DNA from: MGR-bin208 sp043779285
GTDB taxonomy: Bacteria > Bacteroidota > Bacteroidia > Chitinophagales > Chitinophagaceae
Length of the DNA stretch: 5,026 nucleotides
Assembly: GCA_043779285.1 (NCBI GenBank)
Contig: JAYWEL010000093.1
Span: forward strand, 1-5,026
Direction: 5' to 3'
Shown here: positions 1 to 4,962 of the stretch, piece by piece
How the letters are laid out: every line of letters begins with the position of its first letter
Position numbering within the stretch: the stretch's first letter is position 1
The notes under the pieces: model-generated
Database searches by the model: none
What the model saw: the letters and a program-made list of their open reading frames with translations, nothing else
Told to the model about the DNA's origin: nothing
Made by a program: the position numbers and the translations under genes

Positions 1-47
1 TTGGTAAGAAGAAAGCCCGTAAGAGCTTCCAGTTCTCTAAACGTTAA
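1..47 (+). CDS. rpsI: 30S ribosomal protein S9 (uS9), C-terminal end only
   Basis: Only the last 14 codons and the TAA stop (45-47) are in the window; bases 1-2 finish a codon that starts outside. The readable residues end in KARKSFQFSKR, the characteristic uS9 C-terminus, whose conserved Lys-Arg end reaches into the decoding centre and contacts P-site tRNA (family knowledge). The gene lies 100 bases before rpsB, the usual Bacteroidota order rplM-rpsI-rpsB-tsf, which supports the call although the fragment is very short. No intrinsic terminator with a clear T-run follows, so transcription probably continues into rpsB. Confidence 0.9.
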   Translation, partial: GKKKARKSFQFSKR

Positions 48-57
48 TATTTACTTC

Positions 58-94
58 ACAACGGGTTCATGGTGGATAATTATGAACCGGTTGT
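58..94 (+). promoter_or_regulatory. Imperfect hairpin in the rpsI-rpsB gap (possible rpsB leader element)
   Basis: Bases 58-70 and 82-94 form an inverted repeat: ACAAC, one G-G mismatch, then GGTTCAT pairs with ATGAACC and GTTGT, around an 11-base loop. Only GTTTAG follows, not a T-run, so it is a poor intrinsic terminator. Its place between two ribosomal-protein genes suits an mRNA processing site, a partial attenuator or a binding site for autoregulation by S2, which is known for rpsB-tsf in E. coli. The structure is seen; the function is inferred. Confidence 0.45.
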
Positions 95-147
95 TTAGAT
101 ATAGAAGAATAATCAATCTGAATTAAAACTTTATTTAAATAATAAAA

Positions 148-1023
148 ATGGAAAATAAAACCTCCCTTCAACAGCAATTACTAGAAGCCGGTGTTCACTT
201 TGGTCACTTGAAAAAGAAGTGGAACCCAAAAATGTTACCATACATTTTTGCAGAAAAGAAGGGTATTCACATTATCGATCTAAACAGAACTACCGAAGGT
301 CTTCAGGAAACTGCAGCAGCTTTGAAACAAATTGCCCGCAGTGGTAAAAAGATCATGTTTGTTGGTACAAAGAAACAAGCAAAAGATGTAATTACGGAGT
401 GTGCTAAAAGTGTAAACATGCCTTATGTAACCGAGCGTTGGTTAGGTGGTATGCTTACCAACTTTAATACAGTTCGAAAAAGCGTTAAAAAAATGCAAAG
501 CATCGAAAAGATGTTAAATGATGGAACATTTGATAATATTACGAAGAAAGAGCGTTTGACGCTTAGTCGTGATAGAGATAAAATGGAAAAAGTATTGGGT
601 GGTATCGCTCAGCTAGGCCGTGTTCCGGCAGCTTTATTTATTGTTGATATCGGACATGAAGATATTGCATTAGCTGAAGCAACCCGTTTAGGAATCACCA
701 CTTTTGGAATTGTAGATACCAATTGTGATCCAAATAAAGTGGACTTTGCAATTCCTGCAAATGATGATGCGACTAAATCTATTACTATTTTGGCTCAATA
801 TATTACTGCAGCCATTGCAGAAGGATTAGCGGAGCGTCAGGCATCGAAAGATGATGATGTAGATGATTCATCTGATGAGGATAGCGATAAAAGAGCAGCA
901 CGATTAGAAGCTGAAGCCAATGCTGAAAGCGGACGTGGACGTGGAGCTAAAGATCGTGGAGCAGCAGGTGGACCACCTAAGCGTCGTGCACCAAGTAGCC
1001 CGAAACGTACCAGTGCTAGATAA
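148..1023 (+). CDS. rpsB: 30S ribosomal protein S2 (uS2) with extended charged tail
   Basis: Structural protein of the small ribosomal subunit, needed for stable binding of S1 in bacteria that have it. The N-terminal block LLEAGVHFGH (residues 11-20) followed by KKWNPKM and YIFAEKKGIHIIDL is diagnostic of uS2, as are FVGTKKQA (71-78), ERWLGGMLTNF (96-106) and the C-terminal core GIVDTNCDP (187-195). The core ends near residue 230. The protein is 291 residues against about 241 in E. coli, because residues 231-291 form an extra tail: acidic at 235-247 (DDDVDDSSDED), then a Glu/Ala linker, then Gly/Arg/Lys-rich at 262-291. The ATG at 148 is the first after an in-frame TAA at 136-138; the upstream bases are A-rich with no Shine-Dalgarno motif. 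The gene ends in tandem TAA stops (1021-1026). It is probably co-transcribed with rpsI before it and tsf after it. Confidence 0.98.
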   Translation: MENKTSLQQQLLEAGVHFGHLKKKWNPKMLPYIFAEKKGIHIIDLNRTTEGLQETAAALKQIARSGKKIMFVGTKKQAKDVITECAKSVNMPYVTERWLGGMLTNFNTVRKSVKKMQSIEKMLNDGTFDNITKKERLTLSRDRDKMEKVLGGIAQLGRVPAALFIVDIGHEDIALAEATRLGITTFGIVDTNCDPNKVDFAIPANDDATKSITILAQYITAAIAEGLAERQASKDDDVDDSSDEDSDKRAARLEAEANAESGRGRGAKDRGAAGGPPKRRAPSSPKRTSAR

Positions 1024-1028
1024 TAAGT

Positions 1029-1057
1029 AACCTTTATCCATTTGGATTCGGAAGGTT
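1029..1057 (+). promoter_or_regulatory. Two-part stem-loop between rpsB and tsf
   Basis: AACCTT (1029-1034) pairs with AAGGTT (1052-1057). Inside, ATCC (1036-1039) pairs with GGAT (1044-1047) around a 4-base loop, separated from the outer stem by a small internal loop. The following CTTTG is too short a T-run for a strong terminator. It could act as a partial terminator or RNA-stability element setting the S2 to EF-Ts ratio, but this is inferred from position only. Confidence 0.35.
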
Positions 1058-1093
1058 CTTTGAATGAGAAATCTATTTATTAACTAAAAAATA

Positions 1094-1112
1094 AACCCCC
1101 GTGGGGTTGGAG
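1094..1112 (+). promoter_or_regulatory. Hairpin abutting a GGAG ribosome binding site of tsf
   Basis: AACCCC (1094-1099) and GGGGTT (1103-1108) form a six-pair stem with four G-C pairs and a CGT loop. Directly after it comes GGAG (1109-1112), eight bases before the tsf ATG, which is normal Shine-Dalgarno spacing. None of the other starts in this window (rpsB, pyrH, the 3158 gene, pdxH) has such a motif. A hairpin ending right at the motif could position it or compete for it. The pairing is seen; a regulatory role is inferred. Confidence 0.45.
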
Positions 1113-1120
1113 TAAATGAT

Positions 1121-1960
1121 ATGTCAACAACAGTAACAATCACCGCTCAGGATATAAATAAATTACGTCAGGCAACTGGCGCCGGCATGATGGATTGCCG
1201 TAAAGCATTAACAGAAACCAATGGCGATTTTGAAGAAGCCATTGATTGGTTGCGTAAGCAAGGGCAGAAAGTGGCGGCCAAGCGTAGCGACAGAGAAGCG
1301 AAAGAAGGTGTAATTATTGCCCAAACAACTGCGGATAATAAAACCGGAATGATTGTTTGTATCAGTTGCGAAACTGATTTTGTAAGTAAGAATGCAGAGT
1401 TTGTAGCTTTTGCTCAAAGCATTGCGGATGCAGCAATAGCAAACAATGTAAAAAGTGCTGAGGAGTTAAACGAAGTAGAAATTAACGGTACTAAGGTATC
1501 GGATATGATCAATGATAAATTGGCTTCTATCGGCGAAAAAATTGCGGTAAGTAAATTTGAAAAAATAGAAGCACCATTTGTTGCATCTTATATTCATGGA
1601 TCTTATCGTATGGGTGTTTTAGTTGGCATGTCAGCTGAGGCTGCTGAAACCGGTAAAGATGTAGCTATGCAAATTGCTGCAATGAATCCGGTAGCAGTAG
1701 ATGCAGACAGTGTTTCAGCTGAAGTGATTGCACGGGAGAAAGAAATTATTCTTGACCTGATGAAGCAGGACCCGAAAATGGCTGGTAAACCTGAAGAAAT
1801 GTTTACAAAGATTGTAGAAGGTAAGATGAATGCATTCTTTAAAGAGCAGACTTTATTGGCTCAGGTATTTGTAAAGGATAACAGTAAGACGGTTGCTGAA
1901 CATCTTAAATCTTCCAATGATGTAAAAGTTATCGAGTTCAAACGGGTTGCTTTAGGATAA
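1121..1960 (+). CDS. tsf: Translation elongation factor Ts (EF-Ts)
   Basis: Guanine nucleotide exchange factor that releases GDP from EF-Tu in the cytoplasm so that EF-Tu can reload with GTP and aminoacyl-tRNA. Residues 8-46 are the N-terminal UBA-like domain with the EF-Ts signature LRQATGAGMMDCRKAL (15-30). The second signature is SCETDFVSKN (82-91); D86 and F87 correspond to the Asp-Phe pair that E. coli EF-Ts (D80, F81) inserts near the EF-Tu magnesium site. The length of 279 residues is close to the 283 of E. coli, so the protein is complete. The ATG at 1121 is preceded by GGAG at 1109-1112 and by an in-frame TAA at 1085-1087 with no other ATG between them in frame. It lies 97 bases after rpsB, the near-universal rpsB-tsf pair, and is followed by a strong terminator, so it is the last gene of the operon. 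Confidence 0.98.
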   Translation: MSTTVTITAQDINKLRQATGAGMMDCRKALTETNGDFEEAIDWLRKQGQKVAAKRSDREAKEGVIIAQTTADNKTGMIVCISCETDFVSKNAEFVAFAQSIADAAIANNVKSAEELNEVEINGTKVSDMINDKLASIGEKIAVSKFEKIEAPFVASYIHGSYRMGVLVGMSAEAAETGKDVAMQIAAMNPVAVDADSVSAEVIAREKEIILDLMKQDPKMAGKPEEMFTKIVEGKMNAFFKEQTLLAQVFVKDNSKTVAEHLKSSNDVKVIEFKRVALG

Positions 1961-1983
1961 TCAAATACAAATTCTATTATATG

Positions 1984-2011
1984 AAGCGTTCCATTCCGGA
2001 ACGCTTTTTTT
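1984..2011 (+). terminator. Intrinsic terminator of the rpsI-rpsB-tsf unit
   Basis: A perfect nine-pair stem, AAGCGTTCC (1984-1992) with GGAACGCTT (1998-2006), closes a five-base loop and runs into seven T residues (2005-2011). It starts 24 bases after the tsf stop. This is a textbook Rho-independent terminator and marks the operon end, separating tsf from pyrH. Confidence 0.92.
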
Positions 2012-2181
2012 ATGAAGTCTTATCATTAAAAGTATTTTTAAAATCGACATGCATAATAGTATATCATACGAACTGGCTATATTAAAAAAGATGAAGGATG
2101 TGAATATAGTTGAACGGAGCGTCGCCACCGAAGTTTAATAGTAGTACAAGAGCAGGTTTAATAATCAATTTCCGTATCAAA
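2012..2181. other. Non-coding gap between tsf terminator and pyrH promoter
   Basis: No gene can be supported here. The + strand has an open frame with no stop from about 2016 to the TAA at 2136-2138, including an ATG at 2049 that would give 29 residues beginning MHNSISYELAILKK. It has no recognisable homology, no Shine-Dalgarno motif and no promoter that I can see, so chance or a decayed gene end is as likely as a small protein. A short direct repeat, GTTTAATA, occurs at 2133-2140 and 2156-2163. No tRNA or insertion-sequence ends were seen. Confidence 0.4.
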
Positions 2182-2183
2182 TT

Positions 2184-2212
2184 TTTCGACAAAAAAAATC
2201 CCCCTATCTTCG
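2184..2212 (+). promoter_or_regulatory. Probable Bacteroidota-type promoter of pyrH
   Basis: TATCTTCG (2205-2212) matches seven of eight positions of the phylum's -7 element TAnnTTTG. Seventeen bases upstream, within TTTTTCGAC (2182-2190), TTTC (2184-2187) sits where the -33 TTTG would be expected, followed by an A-run. Transcription would begin near 2218-2220, giving a leader of about 40 bases before the pyrH ATG. The elements are read from the sequence; activity is inferred. Confidence 0.55.
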
Positions 2213-2232
2213 CTGGGCAAACTCCACATTTT

Positions 2233-2250
2233 TTAATCATAATTGATTAA
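2233..2250 (+). promoter_or_regulatory. Palindrome in the pyrH 5' leader
   Basis: TTAATCA (2233-2239) and TGATTAA (2244-2250) are perfect inverted arms around TAAT, six bases before the pyrH ATG and downstream of the predicted transcription start. It could be a protein operator or a weak AU-rich RNA hairpin near the ribosome entry site. In AT-rich DNA it could also be chance, and no known regulator site is recognised. Confidence 0.3.
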
Positions 2251-2256
2251 CCATAC

Positions 2257-2967
2257 ATGCTTCCAAAATACAAACGAATTCTTTTAAAACTTTCTGGCGA
2301 ATCTTTAATGGGTGATAAAACGTATGGCCTAGATTCGGCAGTACTGGCTCAATACGCAAGTGATATTAAATCGATTACTGAGCTTGGTGTTCAGGTTGCT
2401 ATTGTCATTGGCGGTGGTAATATTTACCGAGGTATGAACGAGGCAGAAACTGGTATTGAACGTGCACAAGGAGACTATATGGGTATGCTGGCCACCGTAA
2501 TAAATGGCATGGCTTTGCAAGCAGCTTTGGAAAAAGCAGGTGTCTATACCCGATTGCAAAGTGCGATAAAAATGGAACAAATTGCTGAACCATATATCCG
2601 TCGTCGTGCAATCAGACACGTTGAAAAAGGGCGGGTTGTAATTTTTGGTGCTGGTACGGGAAACCCTTATTTTACTACCGATACAGCCGGTTCTTTAAGA
2701 GCCATTGAAATAAAAGCCGATGTGATTTTAAAAGGTACAAGGGTGGATGGTATATACACAGAAGACCCGGAGAAAAACCCGGACGCAATAAAATATGGCT
2801 CGCTTAGTTTTCAGGATTGTTTGACTAAAAATTTGCGGGTCATGGACATGACCGCTTTTACACTTTGTATGGAAAATAATTTACCGATCATTGTTTTTAA
2901 TATGAATGAACCAGATAATTTACGCCGTGTTGTTACCGGTGAAAAAGTAGGAACACTGGTAAGATAA
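2257..2967 (+). CDS. pyrH: UMP kinase (uridylate kinase)
   Basis: Cytoplasmic enzyme that phosphorylates UMP to UDP with ATP, an essential step towards UTP and CTP. It belongs to the hexameric bacterial amino-acid-kinase family, unrelated to eukaryotic UMP/CMP kinases. Visible family blocks are YKRILLKLSGES (5-16), the glycine loop VIGGGNIYRG (50-59), GDYMGMLATVINGMALQ (72-88), FGAGTGNPYFTTDTA (130-144), LKGTRVDGIYTEDP (158-171) and VMDMTAFTL (195-203). The length of 236 residues is normal and the reading is intact. The ATG at 2257 directly precedes LPKYKRILLK and follows an in-frame TAA at 2248-2250, so the start is secure. No Shine-Dalgarno motif is present. It has its own promoter candidate and terminator, so it appears to be a single-gene unit; the commonly adjacent frr is not here. 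Confidence 0.98.
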   Translation: MLPKYKRILLKLSGESLMGDKTYGLDSAVLAQYASDIKSITELGVQVAIVIGGGNIYRGMNEAETGIERAQGDYMGMLATVINGMALQAALEKAGVYTRLQSAIKMEQIAEPYIRRRAIRHVEKGRVVIFGAGTGNPYFTTDTAGSLRAIEIKADVILKGTRVDGIYTEDPEKNPDAIKYGSLSFQDCLTKNLRVMDMTAFTLCMENNLPIIVFNMNEPDNLRRVVTGEKVGTLVR

Positions 2968-2990
2968 AAAGCGAAGGAATATACTAATTG

Positions 2991-3014
2991 ACGGATCCAG
3001 GTGATCCGTTTTTT
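2991..3014 (+). terminator. Intrinsic terminator of pyrH
   Basis: ACGGATC (2991-2997) pairs perfectly with GATCCGT (3003-3009) around a five-base loop, followed by a run of six T (3009-3014). It starts 24 bases after the pyrH stop, the same distance as the terminator after tsf, and isolates pyrH from the next gene. Confidence 0.9.
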
Positions 3015-3055
3015 ATTATCTGTGAAAATAGTTAAGTCCGTTTTTGTAAGTTTGG

Positions 3056-3088
3056 TTGGCATCGTAAAACTACGCACATACCATTTTG
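3056..3088 (+). promoter_or_regulatory. Weak promoter candidate for the coiled-coil gene
   Basis: A terminator ends the unit before, so a promoter is expected between 3015 and 3157. TTGGCA (3056-3061) resembles a -33 element, and TTTG at 3085-3088 could end a -7 element, but the octamer CCATTTTG (3081-3088) lacks the leading TA, which instead sits two bases too far upstream (3079-3080). Treat this as the best candidate rather than a clear promoter. Confidence 0.25.
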
Positions 3089-3157
3089 TATTTTATTTAT
3101 TCATATATTTATGAATTGTTAACGTACAAAAACAAATAATCCGCATTCATAGTTTTT

Positions 3158-4156
3158 ATGGCTCCATTATCATTAACTGTTTTAGAGATAATTATCCTTC
3201 AAATTGGAGCTGTCATACTTGGCATGGCCATTTATTTTTTCTATAGCAGCAAGAAAAGCCTGATTGAATATTCACCGGAAAATATTGAAAAATTAAAGAA
3301 ACAGATTAATGAATGGAGAGAGAAGTACATGAATGAAATTGATTTGCATGGTAAAGAAATCATCAATATAAGAGCTGAGGTAAAAGATTCGGAAGCAAAA
3401 CACAAAAAAAGCCTGAATGAGATTGAAGAACTTAACTGGAAGGTCATTGATTTGGAGAACCGGATTGAAGATGCTAAAAGTGAAACAGTTCCCATGGAAA
3501 AGCCTGCATACCTGAAACAACTGGGTGATGCAGGGCTTGAGCTGAGAAATCAGACAGAAAAAATAAACAGTTTATTGAGCCAGGTTGATTTTATCAAAGA
3601 GTCGGAAGAAAAAATGCAATCCGTAACGGAAGAAAACGAGCGGTTAAAAACAACGATTTTAAATCTGGAATCCTTTGTTTCAAAAAGAAATACTGAATTG
3701 AAACGAAAAAGTGAGAAAGAAGAGATTTATATCGAAATGTCCTCGATGATCAGTAATGCAAATGAGGAATTCAGCATATTGCGGGAAAAAATTCAAAAAC
3801 TGGAAGCCCAGTTAATCGATACCCAAATGGACAGGTTGGAGTTTGAAAATATTAAAGAGGCCTATCAGCATATATCGAAAGATCATAAAGAATTAAGTGA
3901 ACAACATAAAAAAACAGAAGAAAGGAATAACCGACTGACCATTGAAATGAATGAAGCTTTTGAGAAATTAAAAGAATCTAATTTTCAGCGTCAGCAATTG
4001 CAAAAAAAGATCAATTACATGGATGAGTTGAAAAGAGATTTGCGTACGATGTCTGATACAAATCGTTCGCTGGAAAGTCAGTTAACCCGGATTAGTGAAC
4101 TGGAGAGCATGTTAAATATTTTATCTCAGGAAAAAAATGATCAACGAGAAGATTAA
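3158..4156 (+). CDS. Membrane-anchored coiled-coil protein of unknown function
   Basis: I do not recognise a named family. Residues 11-29 (IIILQIGAVILGMAIYFFY) form one hydrophobic segment followed by SSKK, which by the positive-inside rule puts the rest of the protein in the cytoplasm. From about 41 to 332 the chain is almost entirely charged and predicted helical, rich in Glu, Lys, Gln, Asn and Leu with heptad-like spacing. The only prolines after residue 40 are P112 and P116, which likely form a hinge between a short (41-108) and a long (118-326) coiled coil. No catalytic domain, cysteine or nucleotide-binding motif is visible. The layout recalls single-pass scaffold proteins of envelope growth or division such as ZapG/YhcB or EzrA, but only in topology; RmuC is unlikely because its nuclease domain is missing. 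The ATG at 3158 is the first after an in-frame TAA at 3137-3139, with no Shine-Dalgarno motif. It sits between terminators, alone. Real coding is likely given its length and regular composition. Confidence 0.85.
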   Translation: MAPLSLTVLEIIILQIGAVILGMAIYFFYSSKKSLIEYSPENIEKLKKQINEWREKYMNEIDLHGKEIINIRAEVKDSEAKHKKSLNEIEELNWKVIDLENRIEDAKSETVPMEKPAYLKQLGDAGLELRNQTEKINSLLSQVDFIKESEEKMQSVTEENERLKTTILNLESFVSKRNTELKRKSEKEEIYIEMSSMISNANEEFSILREKIQKLEAQLIDTQMDRLEFENIKEAYQHISKDHKELSEQHKKTEERNNRLTIEMNEAFEKLKESNFQRQQLQKKINYMDELKRDLRTMSDTNRSLESQLTRISELESMLNILSQEKNDQRED

Positions 4157-4191
4157 TCAGCAAAAGATTAGCAGTACTCAAAGCTGATTAA
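4153..4191 (+). repeat. Inverted repeat overlapping the stop of the coiled-coil gene
   Basis: TTAATCAGC (4153-4161) and GCTGATTAA (4183-4191) are perfect nine-base arms around a 21-base spacer. The left arm contains the gene's TAA stop (4154-4156). It lies just before the terminator hairpin at 4202 and may form a 3'-end RNA stem that protects the transcript. No T-run follows, so it is not itself a clear terminator. Confidence 0.4.
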
Positions 4192-4201
4192 AATCATATT
4201 T

Positions 4202-4231
4202 AATGCTCCTGATAAGGGGCATTGTCATTTT
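4202..4231 (+). terminator. Probable intrinsic terminator before pdxH
   Basis: AATGCTCCT (4202-4210) pairs with AGGGGCATT (4215-4223) across a GATA loop, giving nine pairs with one G-U. The downstream tract GTCATTTT (4224-4231) is only partly T-rich, so termination may be incomplete and some readthrough into pdxH is possible. Confidence 0.65.
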
Positions 4232-4259
4232 ACTAAACAGTTTCCTTGTATTAATTTTA
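4228..4259 (+). promoter_or_regulatory. Weak promoter candidate for pdxH
   Basis: TAATTTTA (4252-4259) matches seven of eight positions of TAnnTTTG, and TTTTA (4228-4232) lies about 19-20 bases upstream where a -33 element is expected but lacks the G. A start point near 4265 would leave a very short leader before the ATG at 4279. In such AT-rich DNA the match could be chance. Confidence 0.25.
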
Positions 4260-4278
4260 CCAGTATATTAAAAACATT

Positions 4279-4923
4279 ATGCAAGAAAATATTGCTTCCA
4301 TACGAAAAGATTATTCGTTAAAATCACTGCATGAGAATGAGGTTAAAGCTGACCCAATAGCGCAATTTACTGATTGGTGGAATGATGCAATACAATCGGC
4401 TATTCCTGAAGCGAATACCATGACATTGGCAACTGCTTCTTCAGATGGATTACCATCTGCCAGAATTGTATTATTAAAAGAATATAATAAAAAAGGGTTT
4501 GTTTTTTTTACGAATTATGAAAGTTATAAAAGTAGCCAGCTTATTGAAAATCCGAAAGCTTGTTTATTATTTTTCTGGAAAGAACTAGAACGGCAAATAA
4601 AAATTATCGGACTGGTTGATAAAATATCTGATAAAGAAAGCGACGAATATTTTCATTCAAGACCCGAGGCAAGTCAAATTGGAGCTTGGGCATCGCCACA
4701 GAGTCAGATCATTGAAAGCCGTTCCTGGTTGGATGAACAATATCAAACCTTATCAAATGAAATGGCCGGCAAAGAAATAAAAAGACCTGAAAACTGGGGA
4801 GGATATATTGTAAAACCGGTGATCATAGAATTCTGGCAGGGAAGACCGAGCAGACTGCATGACCGAATACAATATACGCTTGATTATGACGGTAAATGGA
4901 GTATAGAGCGTTTAGCTCCATAA
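4279..4923 (+). CDS. pdxH: Pyridoxamine 5'-phosphate oxidase
   Basis: FMN-dependent cytoplasmic enzyme that oxidises pyridoxine or pyridoxamine 5'-phosphate to pyridoxal 5'-phosphate with oxygen, the last step of vitamin B6 synthesis and salvage. Blocks in order: IRKDY (8-12), MTLATA (48-53), PSARIVLLK (59-67) and FFTNYESYK (76-84) for FMN and substrate, FFWKELERQI (98-107), SRPEASQIGAWAS (127-139), ENWGGY (171-176) and the family signature IEFWQGRPSRLHDR (183-196). As I recall the E. coli enzyme, its PLP-contacting residues K72, Y129, R133, S137, R197 and H199 all correspond at a constant offset of five to K67, Y124, R128, S132, R192 and H194, so it should be active. The length of 214 residues is near the 218 of E. 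coli and the ending ERLAP is typical. The ATG at 4279 is the first after an in-frame TAA at 4252-4254. It has its own strong terminator and no B6-related neighbour. Confidence 0.97.
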   Translation: MQENIASIRKDYSLKSLHENEVKADPIAQFTDWWNDAIQSAIPEANTMTLATASSDGLPSARIVLLKEYNKKGFVFFTNYESYKSSQLIENPKACLLFFWKELERQIKIIGLVDKISDKESDEYFHSRPEASQIGAWASPQSQIIESRSWLDEQYQTLSNEMAGKEIKRPENWGGYIVKPVIIEFWQGRPSRLHDRIQYTLDYDGKWSIERLAP

Positions 4924-4931
4924 AGAAAATG

Positions 4932-4962
4932 AGGCTGTCTTAAAAGGGCAGCCTTTTTTTTT
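4932..4962 (+). terminator. Intrinsic terminator of pdxH
   Basis: AGGCTG (4932-4937) pairs with CAGCCT (4949-4954); the stem extends inward by TCT against GGG (one G-C and two G-U pairs) around a TAAAA loop. Nine T residues (4954-4962) follow. It begins eight bases after the pdxH stop and is a strong Rho-independent terminator. Confidence 0.92.

Noticed and set aside
1208..1417. Minus-strand open frame of 69 codons inside tsf
   Set aside because: It lies wholly antisense to the well-supported tsf gene and its translation shows no family features.
2133..2163. GTTTAATA direct repeats as a possible CRISPR or insertion-site duplication
   Set aside because: Two eight-base AT-rich copies 23 bases apart are too few and too short for an array, and no inverted ends or transposase remnant flank them.
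2329..2619. Overlapping minus-strand open frames inside pyrH (2329-2619 and 2405-2611)
   Set aside because: Both are antisense to conserved UMP kinase blocks, rich in Cys, His and Ser as expected of a shadow frame, and have no start signals.
3055..3074. Possible sigma-54 promoter at TTGGCA (3056-3061)
   Set aside because: The required GC-containing -12 element (TTGC-like) at the right spacing is missing; AAACTACG is there instead.
3063..3074. Small hairpin CGTA-AAAC-TACG
   Set aside because: Only four pairs with no context to support it; expected by chance.
2811..3077. Minus-strand open frame of 88 codons across the pyrH 3' end and its terminator
   Set aside because: Most of it is antisense to the end of pyrH and it reads through the terminator hairpin; no recognisable protein.
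3241..3520. Minus-strand open frames inside the coiled-coil gene
   Set aside because: The Phe/Ser/Leu-rich translations are the expected antisense of Glu/Lys-rich coiled-coil codons.
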